Position numbers and translations under genes: made by a program. A model generated the notes under the pieces. It was not told where the DNA came from, did not search any database, and worked only from the letters and a program-made list of their open reading frames with translations. From Pseudoalteromonas sp. H105 (GTDB lineage Bacteria > Pseudomonadota > Gammaproteobacteria > Enterobacterales > Alteromonadaceae), in the NCBI RefSeq assembly GCF_001469215.1, contig NZ_LOFH01000002.1, positions 555,429-619,428 on the forward strand: DNA of 64,000 nt, written 5' to 3'. Numbering within the stretch: the first letter of the stretch is position 1; every line of letters starts with the position of its first letter. Below are positions 1 through 9,236 of the stretch, piece after piece.

Positions 1-99
1 AAAGATGATTCATCATGAATGACATAAAGTTTTATTAGTACAAAATATAAAGCGTCATGCCTTAACAGCCTAATGTGCAGCTTTAGGGAATGCAATAAA

Positions 100-660
100 A
101 TGAAGGGGAGTATTTTTAACGCGTTAGAGACCTTAGTGTTAGAGCTAAAAGATACTTTATATTGGGAAAACTTGCTTGTAAAACATGCACCCAAAGGGCG
201 GTGCTATATTGGTGTTAATGACTACCCTGATACCGAGCTCTATGCCATGGTTAATGCTATTTGTGAAGAGCTTCAGCTAACGCTTGACGAAGTGTTAGCT
301 TTATTTGGTCGCCATTTATTCGCGCATTTAATGCATCACTATGAAGTGGTGGTAAGTCGTTTTGCTCATTTTGAAGCACTTATCTTAAATATTAATAACG
401 TGATCCACAAAGAGGTCAATAAGCTGCACAATGGCGCAAACTTACCCATTATGCGTTGCATGATGATTGCATCTGGGCACATTGAAATACACTATAACTC
501 GCCACGAAAATTATGCATTTTAGCTGAAGGTTTAATTTATGGAGCAGGTGATCATTTTGATATGGCAGTTAAAATAACTCACCCACAATGCCAACATCGC
601 GGCGCTGAAGCGTGTATTTTAAATGTCTATTACACACAACAGGAAGAAAATGACGGTTAA
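100..660 (+). CDS. H-NOX heme nitric oxide sensor protein
   Basis: This 186-residue protein covers a complete stand-alone H-NOX domain, which binds NO through a ferrous heme in the cytoplasm. The proximal heme ligand is His103, in a V-I-H-K-E-V context, and the heme-propionate motif YxSxR is Y132-N-S134-P-R136. Both sit at the positions typical of bacterial H-NOX proteins. The C-terminal half has a Cys/His cluster (C-Q-H-R-G-A-E-A-C) like the zinc site of gammaproteobacterial homologues. The ATG at 100 was chosen because the M-K-G-S-I-F start matches the family; an in-frame ATG at 73 would add nine atypical residues. The gene overlaps the downstream kinase, so the two are probably translationally coupled, and the kinase is the likely partner. 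Confidence 0.93.
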   Translation: MKGSIFNALETLVLELKDTLYWENLLVKHAPKGRCYIGVNDYPDTELYAMVNAICEELQLTLDEVLALFGRHLFAHLMHHYEVVVSRFAHFEALILNINNVIHKEVNKLHNGANLPIMRCMMIASGHIEIHYNSPRKLCILAEGLIYGAGDHFDMAVKITHPQCQHRGAEACILNVYYTQQEENDG

Positions 661-1603
661 AAATGACGATTTTGAACAGGCTTATTATCAAGAGCGTGCG
701 GCTCGAATCAAGGCTGAGCAATTAATTCAAGACAAAAGCCAAGTTTTATACGCACTTAATCAAGAGTTAGTAAAAAAAGTCGCGGATTTAGAACTCCATG
801 AGCAGCTATTTATTCAAGCAGATAAAATGTCTACCCTAGGTACTTTATCCGCAGGCATTGCACATGAAATAAATAATCCACTTGCTTACGTCATGAGTAA
901 CAATGAGTACCTTCTTAAAACACGCTTAACAATAGATAAAGTACTTCTTCTAAATGAACGATTTGTATCTGGGAAAATGGGGGCAGAGGCGCTCAAAAGC
1001 GCATTAAAAGAATTACGAACAGCGCAGTCGTTTATTGAAATTGGTGCCGAGATCCAAGAACTGATCGAGGACAGTGACGAAGGCCTGAGACGAATCAACT
1101 CTACTGTGCGTAATTTGCTAGATTTTTCGCGGCCAGCAAATAACGAAAAAGAACTTTCAGATATGACTGATGGTGTGAGAAACGCATTAAAATTATTAAA
1201 AAATCAGCTGGTTAGCTACAACATCACGACGAATATCACCACATTGCCACTGAGCATGTGTAATTTATCAACGATTAATCAGGTTGTTGTCAATTTACTG
1301 ATCAATGCCAAACATGCATGTGATGCGGTGGATGAAAGAGAAGGGCATATTCATGTATATACAGGCTTTGAAAATGAAAAAATAGTCATATCAGTGACTG
1401 ATAATGGCTGTGGAATGAGTGATGATGTTAAAACGCAAATATTTAACCCTTTCTTTACCACCAAAGCCGTTGGCACGGGCACCGGAATGGGCATGTCATT
1501 AGTGTATACCATGGTAACAGACCACCTGGGCACGATTGACATAGACAGTACTGAATATGAAGGCACTAAAGTGAGTTGTTTTTTCCCCGTATTGACTCAG
1601 TAG
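650..1603 (+). CDS. H-NOX-associated sensor histidine kinase
   Basis: This is a 317-residue cytoplasmic histidine kinase with no membrane segment. It has an N-terminal coiled-coil-like region, a dimerisation/H box with the phospho-acceptor His72 (G-I-A-H-E-I-N-N-P), and a complete HATPase domain: N box (N-L-L-I-N-A-K-H-A), G1 box (D-N-G-C-G-M), F box (F-N-P-F-F-T-T-K) and G2 box (G-T-G-T-G-M-G-M-S). The ATG at 650 lies within the last codons of the H-NOX gene and is preceded by AGGAAG. In characterised systems H-NOX bound to NO inhibits its partner kinase; that function is inferred here from adjacency. No response regulator is adjacent, so its phosphotransfer partner must be elsewhere. Confidence 0.92.
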   Translation: MTVKNDDFEQAYYQERAARIKAEQLIQDKSQVLYALNQELVKKVADLELHEQLFIQADKMSTLGTLSAGIAHEINNPLAYVMSNNEYLLKTRLTIDKVLLLNERFVSGKMGAEALKSALKELRTAQSFIEIGAEIQELIEDSDEGLRRINSTVRNLLDFSRPANNEKELSDMTDGVRNALKLLKNQLVSYNITTNITTLPLSMCNLSTINQVVVNLLINAKHACDAVDEREGHIHVYTGFENEKIVISVTDNGCGMSDDVKTQIFNPFFTTKAVGTGTGMGMSLVYTMVTDHLGTIDIDSTEYEGTKVSCFFPVLTQ

Positions 1604-1730
1604 TTATGTGAACAGCGCCCAGTTAAACACCATTTAGTATCTGTTAATTTGTTAAAATATTTGAATAAGTTAGCTTAACCTTCTAATGTGTTTATAAGCG
1701 TATAGTACAGTTAAACTTTTAGGGCTAATT

Positions 1731-2381
1731 ATGATCAACGAAGACAGCTTAAATTTCCTTGCAGACTTTTTACAACAACATTCTGAATCAAAAAAATTAA
1801 GTACTGACCATGTATTGGGTTTTATGAGTGCATTACTTGCGTGTTCAGAGTTTTATGGTGAATCAGAAATAGCCAGTTACATTGCAGGTGCAGATGAGGC
1901 TGTGTTCAACACATTAATGAACGACTCAAAAGAACGCGATGCATTGAATAATGTGCTCGATAGCGTGACTGAGGCACAAGTTGCGCAAAAACACATTTTA
2001 AAAACACTCTATATGCCAGCTGAGAATTCACAAGCGCCGACGATTGCATTGCAAAACTGGTGCACGGGTTATTTAGCAGCTTACATGCTTAACCAAGAAG
2101 TATGGCAGCAGGACTTTAATTTTTTACTTAATGTAGATAAACAACAAGCAAAGCCAAAAGAAGATGGCCAGCTTTTTATCGATAACTTTCAAGCAAGCCT
2201 GAATTTGTTGGCAACGTTTGCAATGTGGGAAAAAGCATTAGCAGAGCACGCAGATCCAACCACACTCAGTGGTGGATTTACAACGTTGTTTGCTGGTTTA
2301 GATGAGAGCTTAGTTTCAATTGCTTCTATGGCCTTGATGCTCGAAGACGAAAAACTCGCATTGTTAGAGGAAGAAGGTTAA
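1731..2381 (+). CDS. UPF0149 (YgfB/YecA-like) family protein
   Basis: This 216-residue, helix-rich acidic protein has the UPF0149 hallmark around residues 105-120, where an L-Q-N-W-C-T-G-Y-L segment matches the W-C-x-G-[FY]-x pattern of YgfB/YecA proteins. The N-terminal half (L-x-F-L-x-D-F-L and G-F-M-S-A-L) also fits. It lacks the C-terminal SEC-C metal-binding tail found in YecA-type members. The molecular function of the family is poorly defined. It appears monocistronic, with its own downstream terminator. Confidence 0.8.
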   Translation: MINEDSLNFLADFLQQHSESKKLSTDHVLGFMSALLACSEFYGESEIASYIAGADEAVFNTLMNDSKERDALNNVLDSVTEAQVAQKHILKTLYMPAENSQAPTIALQNWCTGYLAAYMLNQEVWQQDFNFLLNVDKQQAKPKEDGQLFIDNFQASLNLLATFAMWEKALAEHADPTTLSGGFTTLFAGLDESLVSIASMALMLEDEKLALLEEEG

Positions 2382-2401
2382 ACACAAGCAGAATCAAAAA
2401 C

Positions 2402-2437
2402 AAAAAAGCATGATTTGAATAATCATGCTTTTTTTTG
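2402..2437 (+). terminator. Rho-independent terminator after the UPF0149 gene
   Basis: AAAAAGCATGATT pairs with AATCATGCTTTTT across a five-base loop, followed by a run of eight or more T. The A-rich 5' side could also work weakly on the opposite strand. Confidence 0.85.
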
Positions 2438-2676
2438 TTTGAAATTCAATCAAATTAATTTTTTCCTATCAAATTTAGATGAATATTGCATATTTCGACC
2501 ATGGTCTTAGATAAATCTGTTTCTTTTTTAGGGCGGATATTGCTAGGATGCGAGGCAAGGCATTATTTACTTTTTAAACACCAGATCCGTTAAATAGTGG
2601 CCTAAACCAATAATTATAAATTTACTTGCGCGTGCTGCAATCCACAAGCAAGATCAGTAACAGGGTCGAATATACA

Positions 2677-5214
2677 ATGACAACACTTCGTATTAGTACC
2701 ATCGCAATGGCGGTTGGTTTCGCCGTTAGTGCCTCTCCTTTAATAGCTCAAGAGCAGCCGGTTCAAGCTGATAAAAATATAGAACAAATCTCCGTATTAG
2801 GATCTCGAGTATCAAATCGCACGGTTACCGAGTCATCTTCACCTATTGATTTAATCGATGCAGATACCTTAAATAAAGGAGGGTTCACAGAGCTGGGTCA
2901 AAGTTTACAAGCAACCGCGCCTTCTTTTAACTTTTCACGTACACAGGTATCGGACGGATCCGATTTATTTCGTCCTGCGACTCTTCGTGGTTTACAGCCA
3001 GATCAAACACTCGTTTTAGTCAATGGAAAACGTCGCCATAATCAATCAATTTTTGGTTTAGTGGGTACCGTGGGAGCGGGTGCCGCGGGCACAGATATGA
3101 ATGCTATTCCACTGTCAGCCTTAAATGGAGTGGAAGTTTTACGTGATGGTGCAGCCGCTCAATACGGGTCAGACGCCATTGCCGGGGTCATAAACTTATC
3201 ATTAAATAATTCCACGGGTATTACCACAGGTTATGTACAAATGGGCAGTACCAAAGAGGGTGATGGTGATACGTTATCTATTGGTTTAAACCGTGGTTTT
3301 GATATTTCAGATGCCGGCGGTTTTATCAATTTCTCTGCTGAATACCGTGATGCTGACGGCACTAACCGCGCGCAACGTGATAGTGGTGGGTCATTAGATG
3401 TGCCATCTGGTACGTTATCTGAAGAAGTGCGCTGGGGACAAGGGAACGCAAATAGCGAATTCACATCGTTGTTTTATAACATGGCGTTGCCAATGGGCGA
3501 TGTTGAACTTTATTCATTTGGTGGCTACTCCGAACGCACTGCGTTGGGTAATGGCTTTTACCGAAATTTTGATGCCGCATCTAAAAACGTCACCCAAGTA
3601 TACAGTGATGGCTTTTTACCGCGTATTTACAATGAAGCGCAGGATATCTCCGTTGCATTAGGCGTCAAAGGTGACGTAAACACAGATTGGAATTACGATG
3701 TGTCGGCGGTCTATGGTGAAAACCAATACGATTTTACATCACGTAACACATTAAATGCCTCTTACGCAGCTGAATACCTATTTAATAATCCCAGTGCAAG
3801 TGATGCTGATATCGCTGCCAATGCAGGGCCAACTGGCGGCTACTCCGGTGGGTTTAGATTTGATCAAACCACGTTTAATGCCGATCTTAATGGCATCATT
3901 GATATCGGCACAAGCGAGCCGATATATTTAGCTGTAGGCGCAGAGTACCGCAAAGAAAACTACCAAATAGTGCCAGGGGCTGAAGCATCTTATGCGTGTG
4001 GATTAGCAAACATGGATACCTCTTACCCCGCGGTAAACGACGTAAGCCAATTTGCAGAATGTGGTTTTCAAGCTTACAACGGGCTTCGTCCAGAGGCATC
4101 AAATAAGCAAGGGCGTAACAGTTATGCCATTTATATTGATGCAGAAACCATGCTGACAGACGCATGGAACATCAGTGCTGCGTTACGTTATGAAGACTTT
4201 TCAGATGCGGGAGATGACGTAATTGGTAAGCTGGCATCTCGTTATGAATTTTCTGATGACTTTGCAATACGCGGTGCCGTTTCAACGGGGTTTAGAGCGC
4301 CTTCGCTTCAGCAAAGTGCCTACACAGCCTATACCACTAATTTAGGGGCTGGTGGCGTACTTGAGCAATCGTTTATTGCTACCGCAGGTTCTGAATTCCC
4401 TTCAGCTTTAGGGGTTGAGAGTTTAGCGTTAGAAAGCTCAGAAAATATCAGCTTTGGCTTTGTTTACGATGTCAGCAGTGAGTTGTCATTAACGGTTGAT
4501 TTTTATCATACCGCCATCGAAGACCGTATTACGCTAGGAAGCTTTTTATCAGCCAGCGACGTAGCCTTTAGCCCTGAAGCCGTGGCTGCTTTGGCTAAAA
4601 CGGGGGCAGATCAAGCCGCTTACTTCTCAAACTCAGTGGATTCAACGACCAAAGGTGTTGATATTATTGCCTCATATCGTACTGATTTATATGACGGTAA
4701 TTTTTCCGCAACGTTTGCAGGTAATTTAAACAAAACCGAAATCGACAAAGTAAATGCGCCAGCGGGAATACCGCAGAGTATTGCCTTGGATGATATCCAA
4801 CGTAGTTTTTTAACCAATGGTCAGCCCGGCGAACGGGGTACTTTAACATTTGATTATGAGCGAGATGCACTCAGTGCCATGTTGCGCTTTAACTACTTTG
4901 GTGAAACCGATGTGAAATACTTTGGTAATGATCACATTGGTTTACCTAATGAGTTGTCACCAACAGGTGAGTTTAAAGCCACCAGTGTTGTGGAATCGGC
5001 GGTGTTAGTTGATGTTAATCTTGGCTATGAGTTAAATGAGTCACTCACTTTGAACATGGGTATAGATAACTTATTTGATGTAACACCTGATGAGCTAGGG
5101 CAAGACGAGGCGCTTGATTTTATAACCAATCAAGCGTTCAAATACCCTGTTAGAGCATTGCCTTACGGTTTTGATGGTATGACCTATTATGCAAAAGTGA
5201 GTTTTAGTTTTTAA
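2677..5214 (+). CDS. TonB-dependent outer membrane receptor
   Basis: This 845-residue protein has a signal peptide (about residues 1-25, ending in S-P-L-I-A-Q) and a plug domain with T-L-R-G-L-Q-P-D-Q and the R-D-G-A-A-A-Q-Y-G-S-D-A-I-A-G-V-I-N signature. A 22-strand-type barrel follows, ending in a terminal Phe (K-V-S-F-S-F) as expected for Bam-assembled proteins. The ATG at 2677 was preferred over the upstream ATG at 2626 because it places the signal peptide at the N terminus. Substrate is not evident from sequence. Proximity to the chitinase cluster makes a chitooligosaccharide receptor possible, but arfA lies between and no ABC importer, MotX-like partner or TonB gene is adjacent. Confidence 0.93.
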   Translation: MTTLRISTIAMAVGFAVSASPLIAQEQPVQADKNIEQISVLGSRVSNRTVTESSSPIDLIDADTLNKGGFTELGQSLQATAPSFNFSRTQVSDGSDLFRPATLRGLQPDQTLVLVNGKRRHNQSIFGLVGTVGAGAAGTDMNAIPLSALNGVEVLRDGAAAQYGSDAIAGVINLSLNNSTGITTGYVQMGSTKEGDGDTLSIGLNRGFDISDAGGFINFSAEYRDADGTNRAQRDSGGSLDVPSGTLSEEVRWGQGNANSEFTSLFYNMALPMGDVELYSFGGYSERTALGNGFYRNFDAASKNVTQVYSDGFLPRIYNEAQDISVALGVKGDVNTDWNYDVSAVYGENQYDFTSRNTLNASYAAEYLFNNPSASDADIAANAGPTGGYSGGFRFDQTTFNADLNGIIDIGTSEPIYLAVGAEYRKENYQIVPGAEASYACGLANMDTSYPAVNDVSQFAECGFQAYNGLRPEASNKQGRNSYAIYIDAETMLTDAWNISAALRYEDFSDAGDDVIGKLASRYEFSDDFAIRGAVSTGFRAPSLQQSAYTAYTTNLGAGGVLEQSFIATAGSEFPSALGVESLALESSENISFGFVYDVSSELSLTVDFYHTAIEDRITLGSFLSASDVAFSPEAVAALAKTGADQAAYFSNSVDSTTKGVDIIASYRTDLYDGNFSATFAGNLNKTEIDKVNAPAGIPQSIALDDIQRSFLTNGQPGERGTLTFDYERDALSAMLRFNYFGETDVKYFGNDHIGLPNELSPTGEFKATSVVESAVLVDVNLGYELNESLTLNMGIDNLFDVTPDELGQDEALDFITNQAFKYPVRALPYGFDGMTYYAKVSFSF

Positions 5215-5244
5215 CCCTAATTTCTAATCACTCTCCCTAATTAT

Positions 5245-5270
5245 AAGCGCAGTGTTTACTGCGCTTTTTT
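5245..5270 (+). terminator. Terminator after the TonB-dependent receptor
   Basis: AAGCGCAGT and ACTGCGCTT form a perfect 9-bp stem around GTTT, followed directly by TTTT. Confidence 0.88.
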
Positions 5271-5381
5271 CGTAAATGAATGCGCTAAAACGTATTAAAA
5301 ACACTTGCGCAGTTGAAAATTAAGCCTACAATCGCCATCTAAATCCCCTGGATTAATAGCCCTAATATTTAAAGGAACAGT

Positions 5382-5570
5382 ATGAGTAAAAAAGCGAAAT
5401 CAAACAGCAAACTAGACACCGGTCGTGGTGTAATCCGTGATAATGCATTGGCCGCGTTAGTCACATCAAAGGTGTTTAAGCCACAGGTTGTAAAAGCTAA
5501 GAAAGGCAAAGGTTCTTACAGCCGAAACAACAAACACGTAGGACGAGAGTCTTATTTAATGGCTGCATAA
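5382..5570 (+). CDS. arfA: Alternative ribosome-rescue factor ArfA
   Basis: This 62-residue basic protein starts M-S-K-K and carries the conserved ArfA core G-V-I-R-D-N-A-L-A-A-L-V followed by K-K-G-K-G-S-Y-S-R-N. ArfA binds ribosomes stalled on non-stop mRNA when trans-translation fails and recruits RF2. An AAAGGA ribosome site lies just upstream of the ATG. E. coli ArfA mRNA is itself made non-stop by hairpin cleavage or termination inside the coding region, which makes the protein a tmRNA target. Here a hairpin also surrounds the end of the gene (separate entry). The product is close in length to the processed E. coli protein. Confidence 0.93.
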   Translation: MSKKAKSNSKLDTGRGVIRDNALAALVTSKVFKPQVVKAKKGKGSYSRNNKHVGRESYLMAA

Positions 5571-5592
5571 AAAAGCAGTAATCAAATAAGGC
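5549..5592 (+). promoter_or_regulatory. Hairpin enclosing the arfA stop codon
   Basis: GTCTTATTT (5549-5557) pairs with AAATAAGGC (5584-5592), with one U-G pair, and an inner CTGC/GCAG stem (5563-5566 with 5575-5578) flanks the stop codon at 5568-5570. The position resembles the structure that makes E. coli arfA mRNA non-stop. The regulatory role is inferred; the stem is AU-rich and interrupted. Confidence 0.4.
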
Positions 5593-5616
5593 TTTTGCCA
5601 AATTTTTAATAAATTT

Positions 5617-5656
5617 AAAGCCCCGCTTAGATAATTTTTTTCTAATACGGGGCTTT
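5617..5656 (+). terminator. Strong hairpin terminator downstream of arfA
   Basis: AAAGCCCCG (5617-5625) pairs perfectly with CGGGGCTTT (5648-5656), with a further partial TTAGA/TCTAA pairing inside and a T-rich loop. Only three T follow the stem, so part of its role may be mRNA stability. Confidence 0.7.
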
Positions 5657-5992
5657 ATGGTTATATAAAGCATAATTCAGCCCTCCATGTACCTTTTACG
5701 TACACGTAAACTTCAGCTCAAGCCCGCGTAAATGCTCATTATTTTAAGTTAATTTAATGTTAAATAACTGTTCTTTTTTAGTGTTGCAAATTACACACAA
5801 TAAAAGCCGATAAACACAAAGTGTAATACTTTATAATCACATTATATGGTTTGCTTGATCTTTTTGGGTTGCTTTTTCCGCTGCTTTTGTACCTTTATTT
5901 TCTATTATTAAGTTGACGTGCGTGTAAAGTGTGTTAATTTTGAAAACAGATGTAAAATAAATGTTATTTTTAACCCCTGGGCGGAGGAGCAG
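5657..5992 (+). promoter_or_regulatory. Upstream region of the first chitinase gene
   Basis: This 336-base AT-rich non-coding stretch precedes the chitinase gene. It has a TATAAT at 5832-5837 as a possible -10 box, without a convincing -35 at the usual spacing, and a strong GGAGGAG ribosome site at 5982-5988. No clear operator was recognised. Confidence 0.3.
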
Positions 5993-8900
5993 ATGAGCTC
6001 ACGTAATATATTAAAAAATGCCTTTAAGTTAAGTGCCCTATCACTTAGCGTAATTGGCCTCAGTGCACATGCAGCGGTTGATTGCAGTGCGCTCACTTCA
6101 TGGCAGTTAGGCCAAACACACACAGGCGGAAGCCAAGTACAGTCACAAGGTAATGCGTATGAAGCAAAATGGTGGACGCAGTCAAATCCCGTGGAGAATG
6201 CGGGTGACTGGAAAGAGTGGAAATTGCTGGGTCAATGTGACAGCGCTGTCACGGAAAATATAAGCCCTTCTATTTCAAGCTTGAGCCCAGCGGACGGATC
6301 TCAATTTGCCGATAAAGACAGCGTTGTCATGTTGGCGTCAGCAACAGATCCAGACGGCACTGTCAAAAATGTAGAATTTTTTGTTGATGGCACGTCAGTG
6401 CTCGTTGATACCACTGCACCGTTTAGTGCCAATTGGCAGGCTATCCCTGGTTCGCACCAAATTAGTGCCGTGGCAACGGATGATCAGGGTGCAAAATCTG
6501 CACAAATTACACAAACAATTAATGTCAGCGATGCCGTTGTTGTTGATCCAGTTAATCAAGCTCCTGTCGCCAGTATTACGTTTAGCACCTTACCGGAGCA
6601 ACTTATTGTTGGATCGCAGGTGGTGTTCGCACTTTCTGGTACCGATAGTGATGGCCAAGTAACCGATTTAAGCTTTGCGGCAAACGGGGTCGATGTTCAC
6701 CAATCAAGCTCAACAGCAAGTAGTTTTGCATGGCAAGCCACGGCGCTCGGCCAGGCAACTTTTACTCTAACAGTAACTGATAACGACGGTGCAACAGCGC
6801 AAGTAACAAAAGTATTAACGGTTGTTGACGAAAATACCGGCCCAGTGACAGGCACCGATTGTCGTCCACAAGGTCTCTATCAAACACCCGGCGTAAACAC
6901 GCCTTATTGTACAATTTATGACGCCGATGGTCGTGAGATCATGGGCGCAGACCATCCTCGTCGAGTGATTGGTTACTTTACTAGCTGGCGCAATGGCGCA
7001 AATGGCCAACCTAGCTATTTAGTGAACGATATTCCGTGGGACAAAATTACTCACATCAACTATGCATTTGCCCATGTTGATGCAAATAACAAAGTATCAA
7101 TTGGCGATCCTGCGTCAGCAAATAACCCAGCTACAAACATGGAATGGCCTGGCGTAGTAGGGGCTGAAATGGACCCAGAGTTTAACTACAAAGGTCACTT
7201 TAACCTGTTAAACAAATACAAAAAACAACACCCCGATGTGAAAACACTTATATCTGTCGGTGGATGGGCTGAAACAGGCGGTTATTTTGATGAAACAGGC
7301 CGTGTTGAAAGCGGTGGTTTCTATACTATGACCACCAATGCTGATGGCTCAATCAACCATGCTGGCATTAACGCATTTGCACAAAGTGCCGTTGAATTTA
7401 TTGAAAAGTATGGCTTTGATGGGGTTGATATCGATTATGAATACCCTTCATCAATGAATGACTCAGGTCACCCTGATGACTTCCCAATTTCAAACGCACG
7501 TCGTGGTGGTTTAAATGCTTCATATCAAGTGCTAATGAAAAAAGTACGTGAGGCGTTAGACCGTGCAGGTGAAGCTGCAGGCAAGCACTACTTACTGACA
7601 ATTGCTTCTCCGTCTTCAGGTTATTTACTTCGCGGTATGGAAACATTCCAAGCGGTTAAATACCTTGATTACGTAAACATTATGTCTTACGACTTACACG
7701 GTGCATGGAACTCACACGTTGGTCACAATGCCGCATTATTCGACACTGGCCTTGATTCTGAGCTAGCACAGTGGAATGTATATGGCACCAAAGAGTTTGA
7801 AGGCATTGGTTATTTAAATACCGATTGGGCTGTACGTTACTTTCGTGGCGCGATGTCAGCAGGGCGAATCAATATTGGTTTACCGTATTACACCCGTGGA
7901 TTTAAAGATGTATCAGGCGGAACAAACGGTTTATGGGGCCAAGCGGCACTGCCAAACCAAGCTGATTGCGCTAAAGGTACTGGCGTAGGTGAGAAAAACA
8001 AATGCGGTAATGGTGCGCTAGGCATTGATAACCTGTGGCATGATAAGAACGATGCAGGGCAAGAAATGCCAGCAGGTTCAAACCCATTATGGCATGTTAA
8101 AAACCTTGAAAATGGCATTGTTGGTTCGTATTTAGGGGTTTATGGCTTAACACCTGACACAGATGCTGACGACCGCTTAACGGGTACTTATACGCGTCAT
8201 TATGACAGCGTTGCCGTTGCACCGTGGTTATGGAACGCAGACAAAAAAGTATTCTTATCCATTGAAGACGAAGAGTCGATGGCAACGAAAGTTGATTACG
8301 TTATCAACAACGGCCTTGGCGGTATCATGTTCTGGGAATTAGCAGGCGACTTTGACTATGACTCAGCCAAAGGCGAATACTTCATGGGCTCAACTTTAAC
8401 GTCATTAGCATACGATAAGTTTAACCAAAGTGGTGTTGCATATGACATACACGGCGGGAACCCAGATTTCACCGTACCCGCTGAAGCAGTCGATGTTACA
8501 TTTGCAGCAAAAGACTTCCCAATTGGCGATGATAACTACCCAATTAGCCCAACATTTGCGTTCACTAATAATTCGAGCCTTGATTTAAGTGGTGCAAAAA
8601 TCTCATTTGATGTGCCGGTATCAACCTCCGCTATTTTTAAATCTAACTGGAATGCGCAAGAAAAGCTGGGCATGGCAGTGGAAGTGAATGGGTCGAACGC
8701 AGCAGGTAACAACATTGGTGGTTATGAGAATGAGTTCCACCGTTTTTCAATCACATTGAACAATGAATGGGGCGGCCAACCTAAAGACTTTAGTGCAGGT
8801 ACTACTGTGAATGCGCAAGTGATGTACTACATGCCAATCACTGGGCCAAGTAACTTCACCATTGAAAAAGACGGAAAAGTGTACGCATTTAAAGCTGAAT

Positions 8901-9169
8901 ACCCAGCACTACCTGATGCAACGCCAGGTAATGGCGGCGGTGACACTGGTGGCGGTACAGGAGGTGGCGACACGTCAGGTACATGTGAAGGGGTTGCCAT
9001 TGCTGATATTGCTGTCTATCCAAATTTCCCTCAAACCGACTGGGCTGGCAACCCAAGCCATGCATCAGGCGGTGACCTCATGGTGCATAACAATGCAGTG
9101 TATAAAGCCAAATGGTGGACCAGCTCAGAGCCGGGCACTGCCGATTGGAGCAAAAGCTGTAGCCTGTAA
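5993..9169 (+). CDS. chiA: Secreted multidomain GH18 chitinase
   Basis: This 1058-residue secreted chitinase starts with a signal peptide (to about 26, S-A-H-A-A). An N-terminal CBM5/12 chitin-binding module (about 30-75, E-A-K-W-W-T) follows, then two Ig-like/PKD-type modules (about 85-280). The GH18 catalytic domain spans about 323-800 and has the D-G-V-D-I-D-Y-E-Y motif, with Glu483 as the catalytic acid. After it come a ChiC-type domain (about 830-980), a Gly/Thr linker and a C-terminal CBM5 (about 1003-1058). The ATG at 5993 was chosen for its GGAGGAG site and because it exposes the signal peptide. The protein would hydrolyse chitin outside the cell. Two more chitin-active genes follow on the same strand. 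The symbol follows common Pseudoalteromonas usage. Confidence 0.94.
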   Translation: MSSRNILKNAFKLSALSLSVIGLSAHAAVDCSALTSWQLGQTHTGGSQVQSQGNAYEAKWWTQSNPVENAGDWKEWKLLGQCDSAVTENISPSISSLSPADGSQFADKDSVVMLASATDPDGTVKNVEFFVDGTSVLVDTTAPFSANWQAIPGSHQISAVATDDQGAKSAQITQTINVSDAVVVDPVNQAPVASITFSTLPEQLIVGSQVVFALSGTDSDGQVTDLSFAANGVDVHQSSSTASSFAWQATALGQATFTLTVTDNDGATAQVTKVLTVVDENTGPVTGTDCRPQGLYQTPGVNTPYCTIYDADGREIMGADHPRRVIGYFTSWRNGANGQPSYLVNDIPWDKITHINYAFAHVDANNKVSIGDPASANNPATNMEWPGVVGAEMDPEFNYKGHFNLLNKYKKQHPDVKTLISVGGWAETGGYFDETGRVESGGFYTMTTNADGSINHAGINAFAQSAVEFIEKYGFDGVDIDYEYPSSMNDSGHPDDFPISNARRGGLNASYQVLMKKVREALDRAGEAAGKHYLLTIASPSSGYLLRGMETFQAVKYLDYVNIMSYDLHGAWNSHVGHNAALFDTGLDSELAQWNVYGTKEFEGIGYLNTDWAVRYFRGAMSAGRINIGLPYYTRGFKDVSGGTNGLWGQAALPNQADCAKGTGVGEKNKCGNGALGIDNLWHDKNDAGQEMPAGSNPLWHVKNLENGIVGSYLGVYGLTPDTDADDRLTGTYTRHYDSVAVAPWLWNADKKVFLSIEDEESMATKVDYVINNGLGGIMFWELAGDFDYDSAKGEYFMGSTLTSLAYDKFNQSGVAYDIHGGNPDFTVPAEAVDVTFAAKDFPIGDDNYPISPTFAFTNNSSLDLSGAKISFDVPVSTSAIFKSNWNAQEKLGMAVEVNGSNAAGNNIGGYENEFHRFSITLNNEWGGQPKDFSAGTTVNAQVMYYMPITGPSNFTIEKDGKVYAFKAEYPALPDATPGNGGGDTGGGTGGGDTSGTCEGVAIADIAVYPNFPQTDWAGNPSHASGGDLMVHNNAVYKAKWWTSSEPGTADWSKSCSL

Positions 9170-9186
9170 ATAATAGCAATAAAAGA

Positions 9187-9206
9187 GGGTGAGCATTTAC
9201 TCACCC
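9187..9206 (+). terminator. Intergenic hairpin between chitinase and LPMO genes
   Basis: GGGTGAG and CTCACCC form a perfect 7-bp stem around CATTTA. The trailing sequence is only moderately T-rich, so it may act as a processing or stability element, or an attenuator, rather than a full terminator. Confidence 0.45.
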
Positions 9207-9236
9207 TTGTATAAAGTCTTTTTGAAGGACAACACA

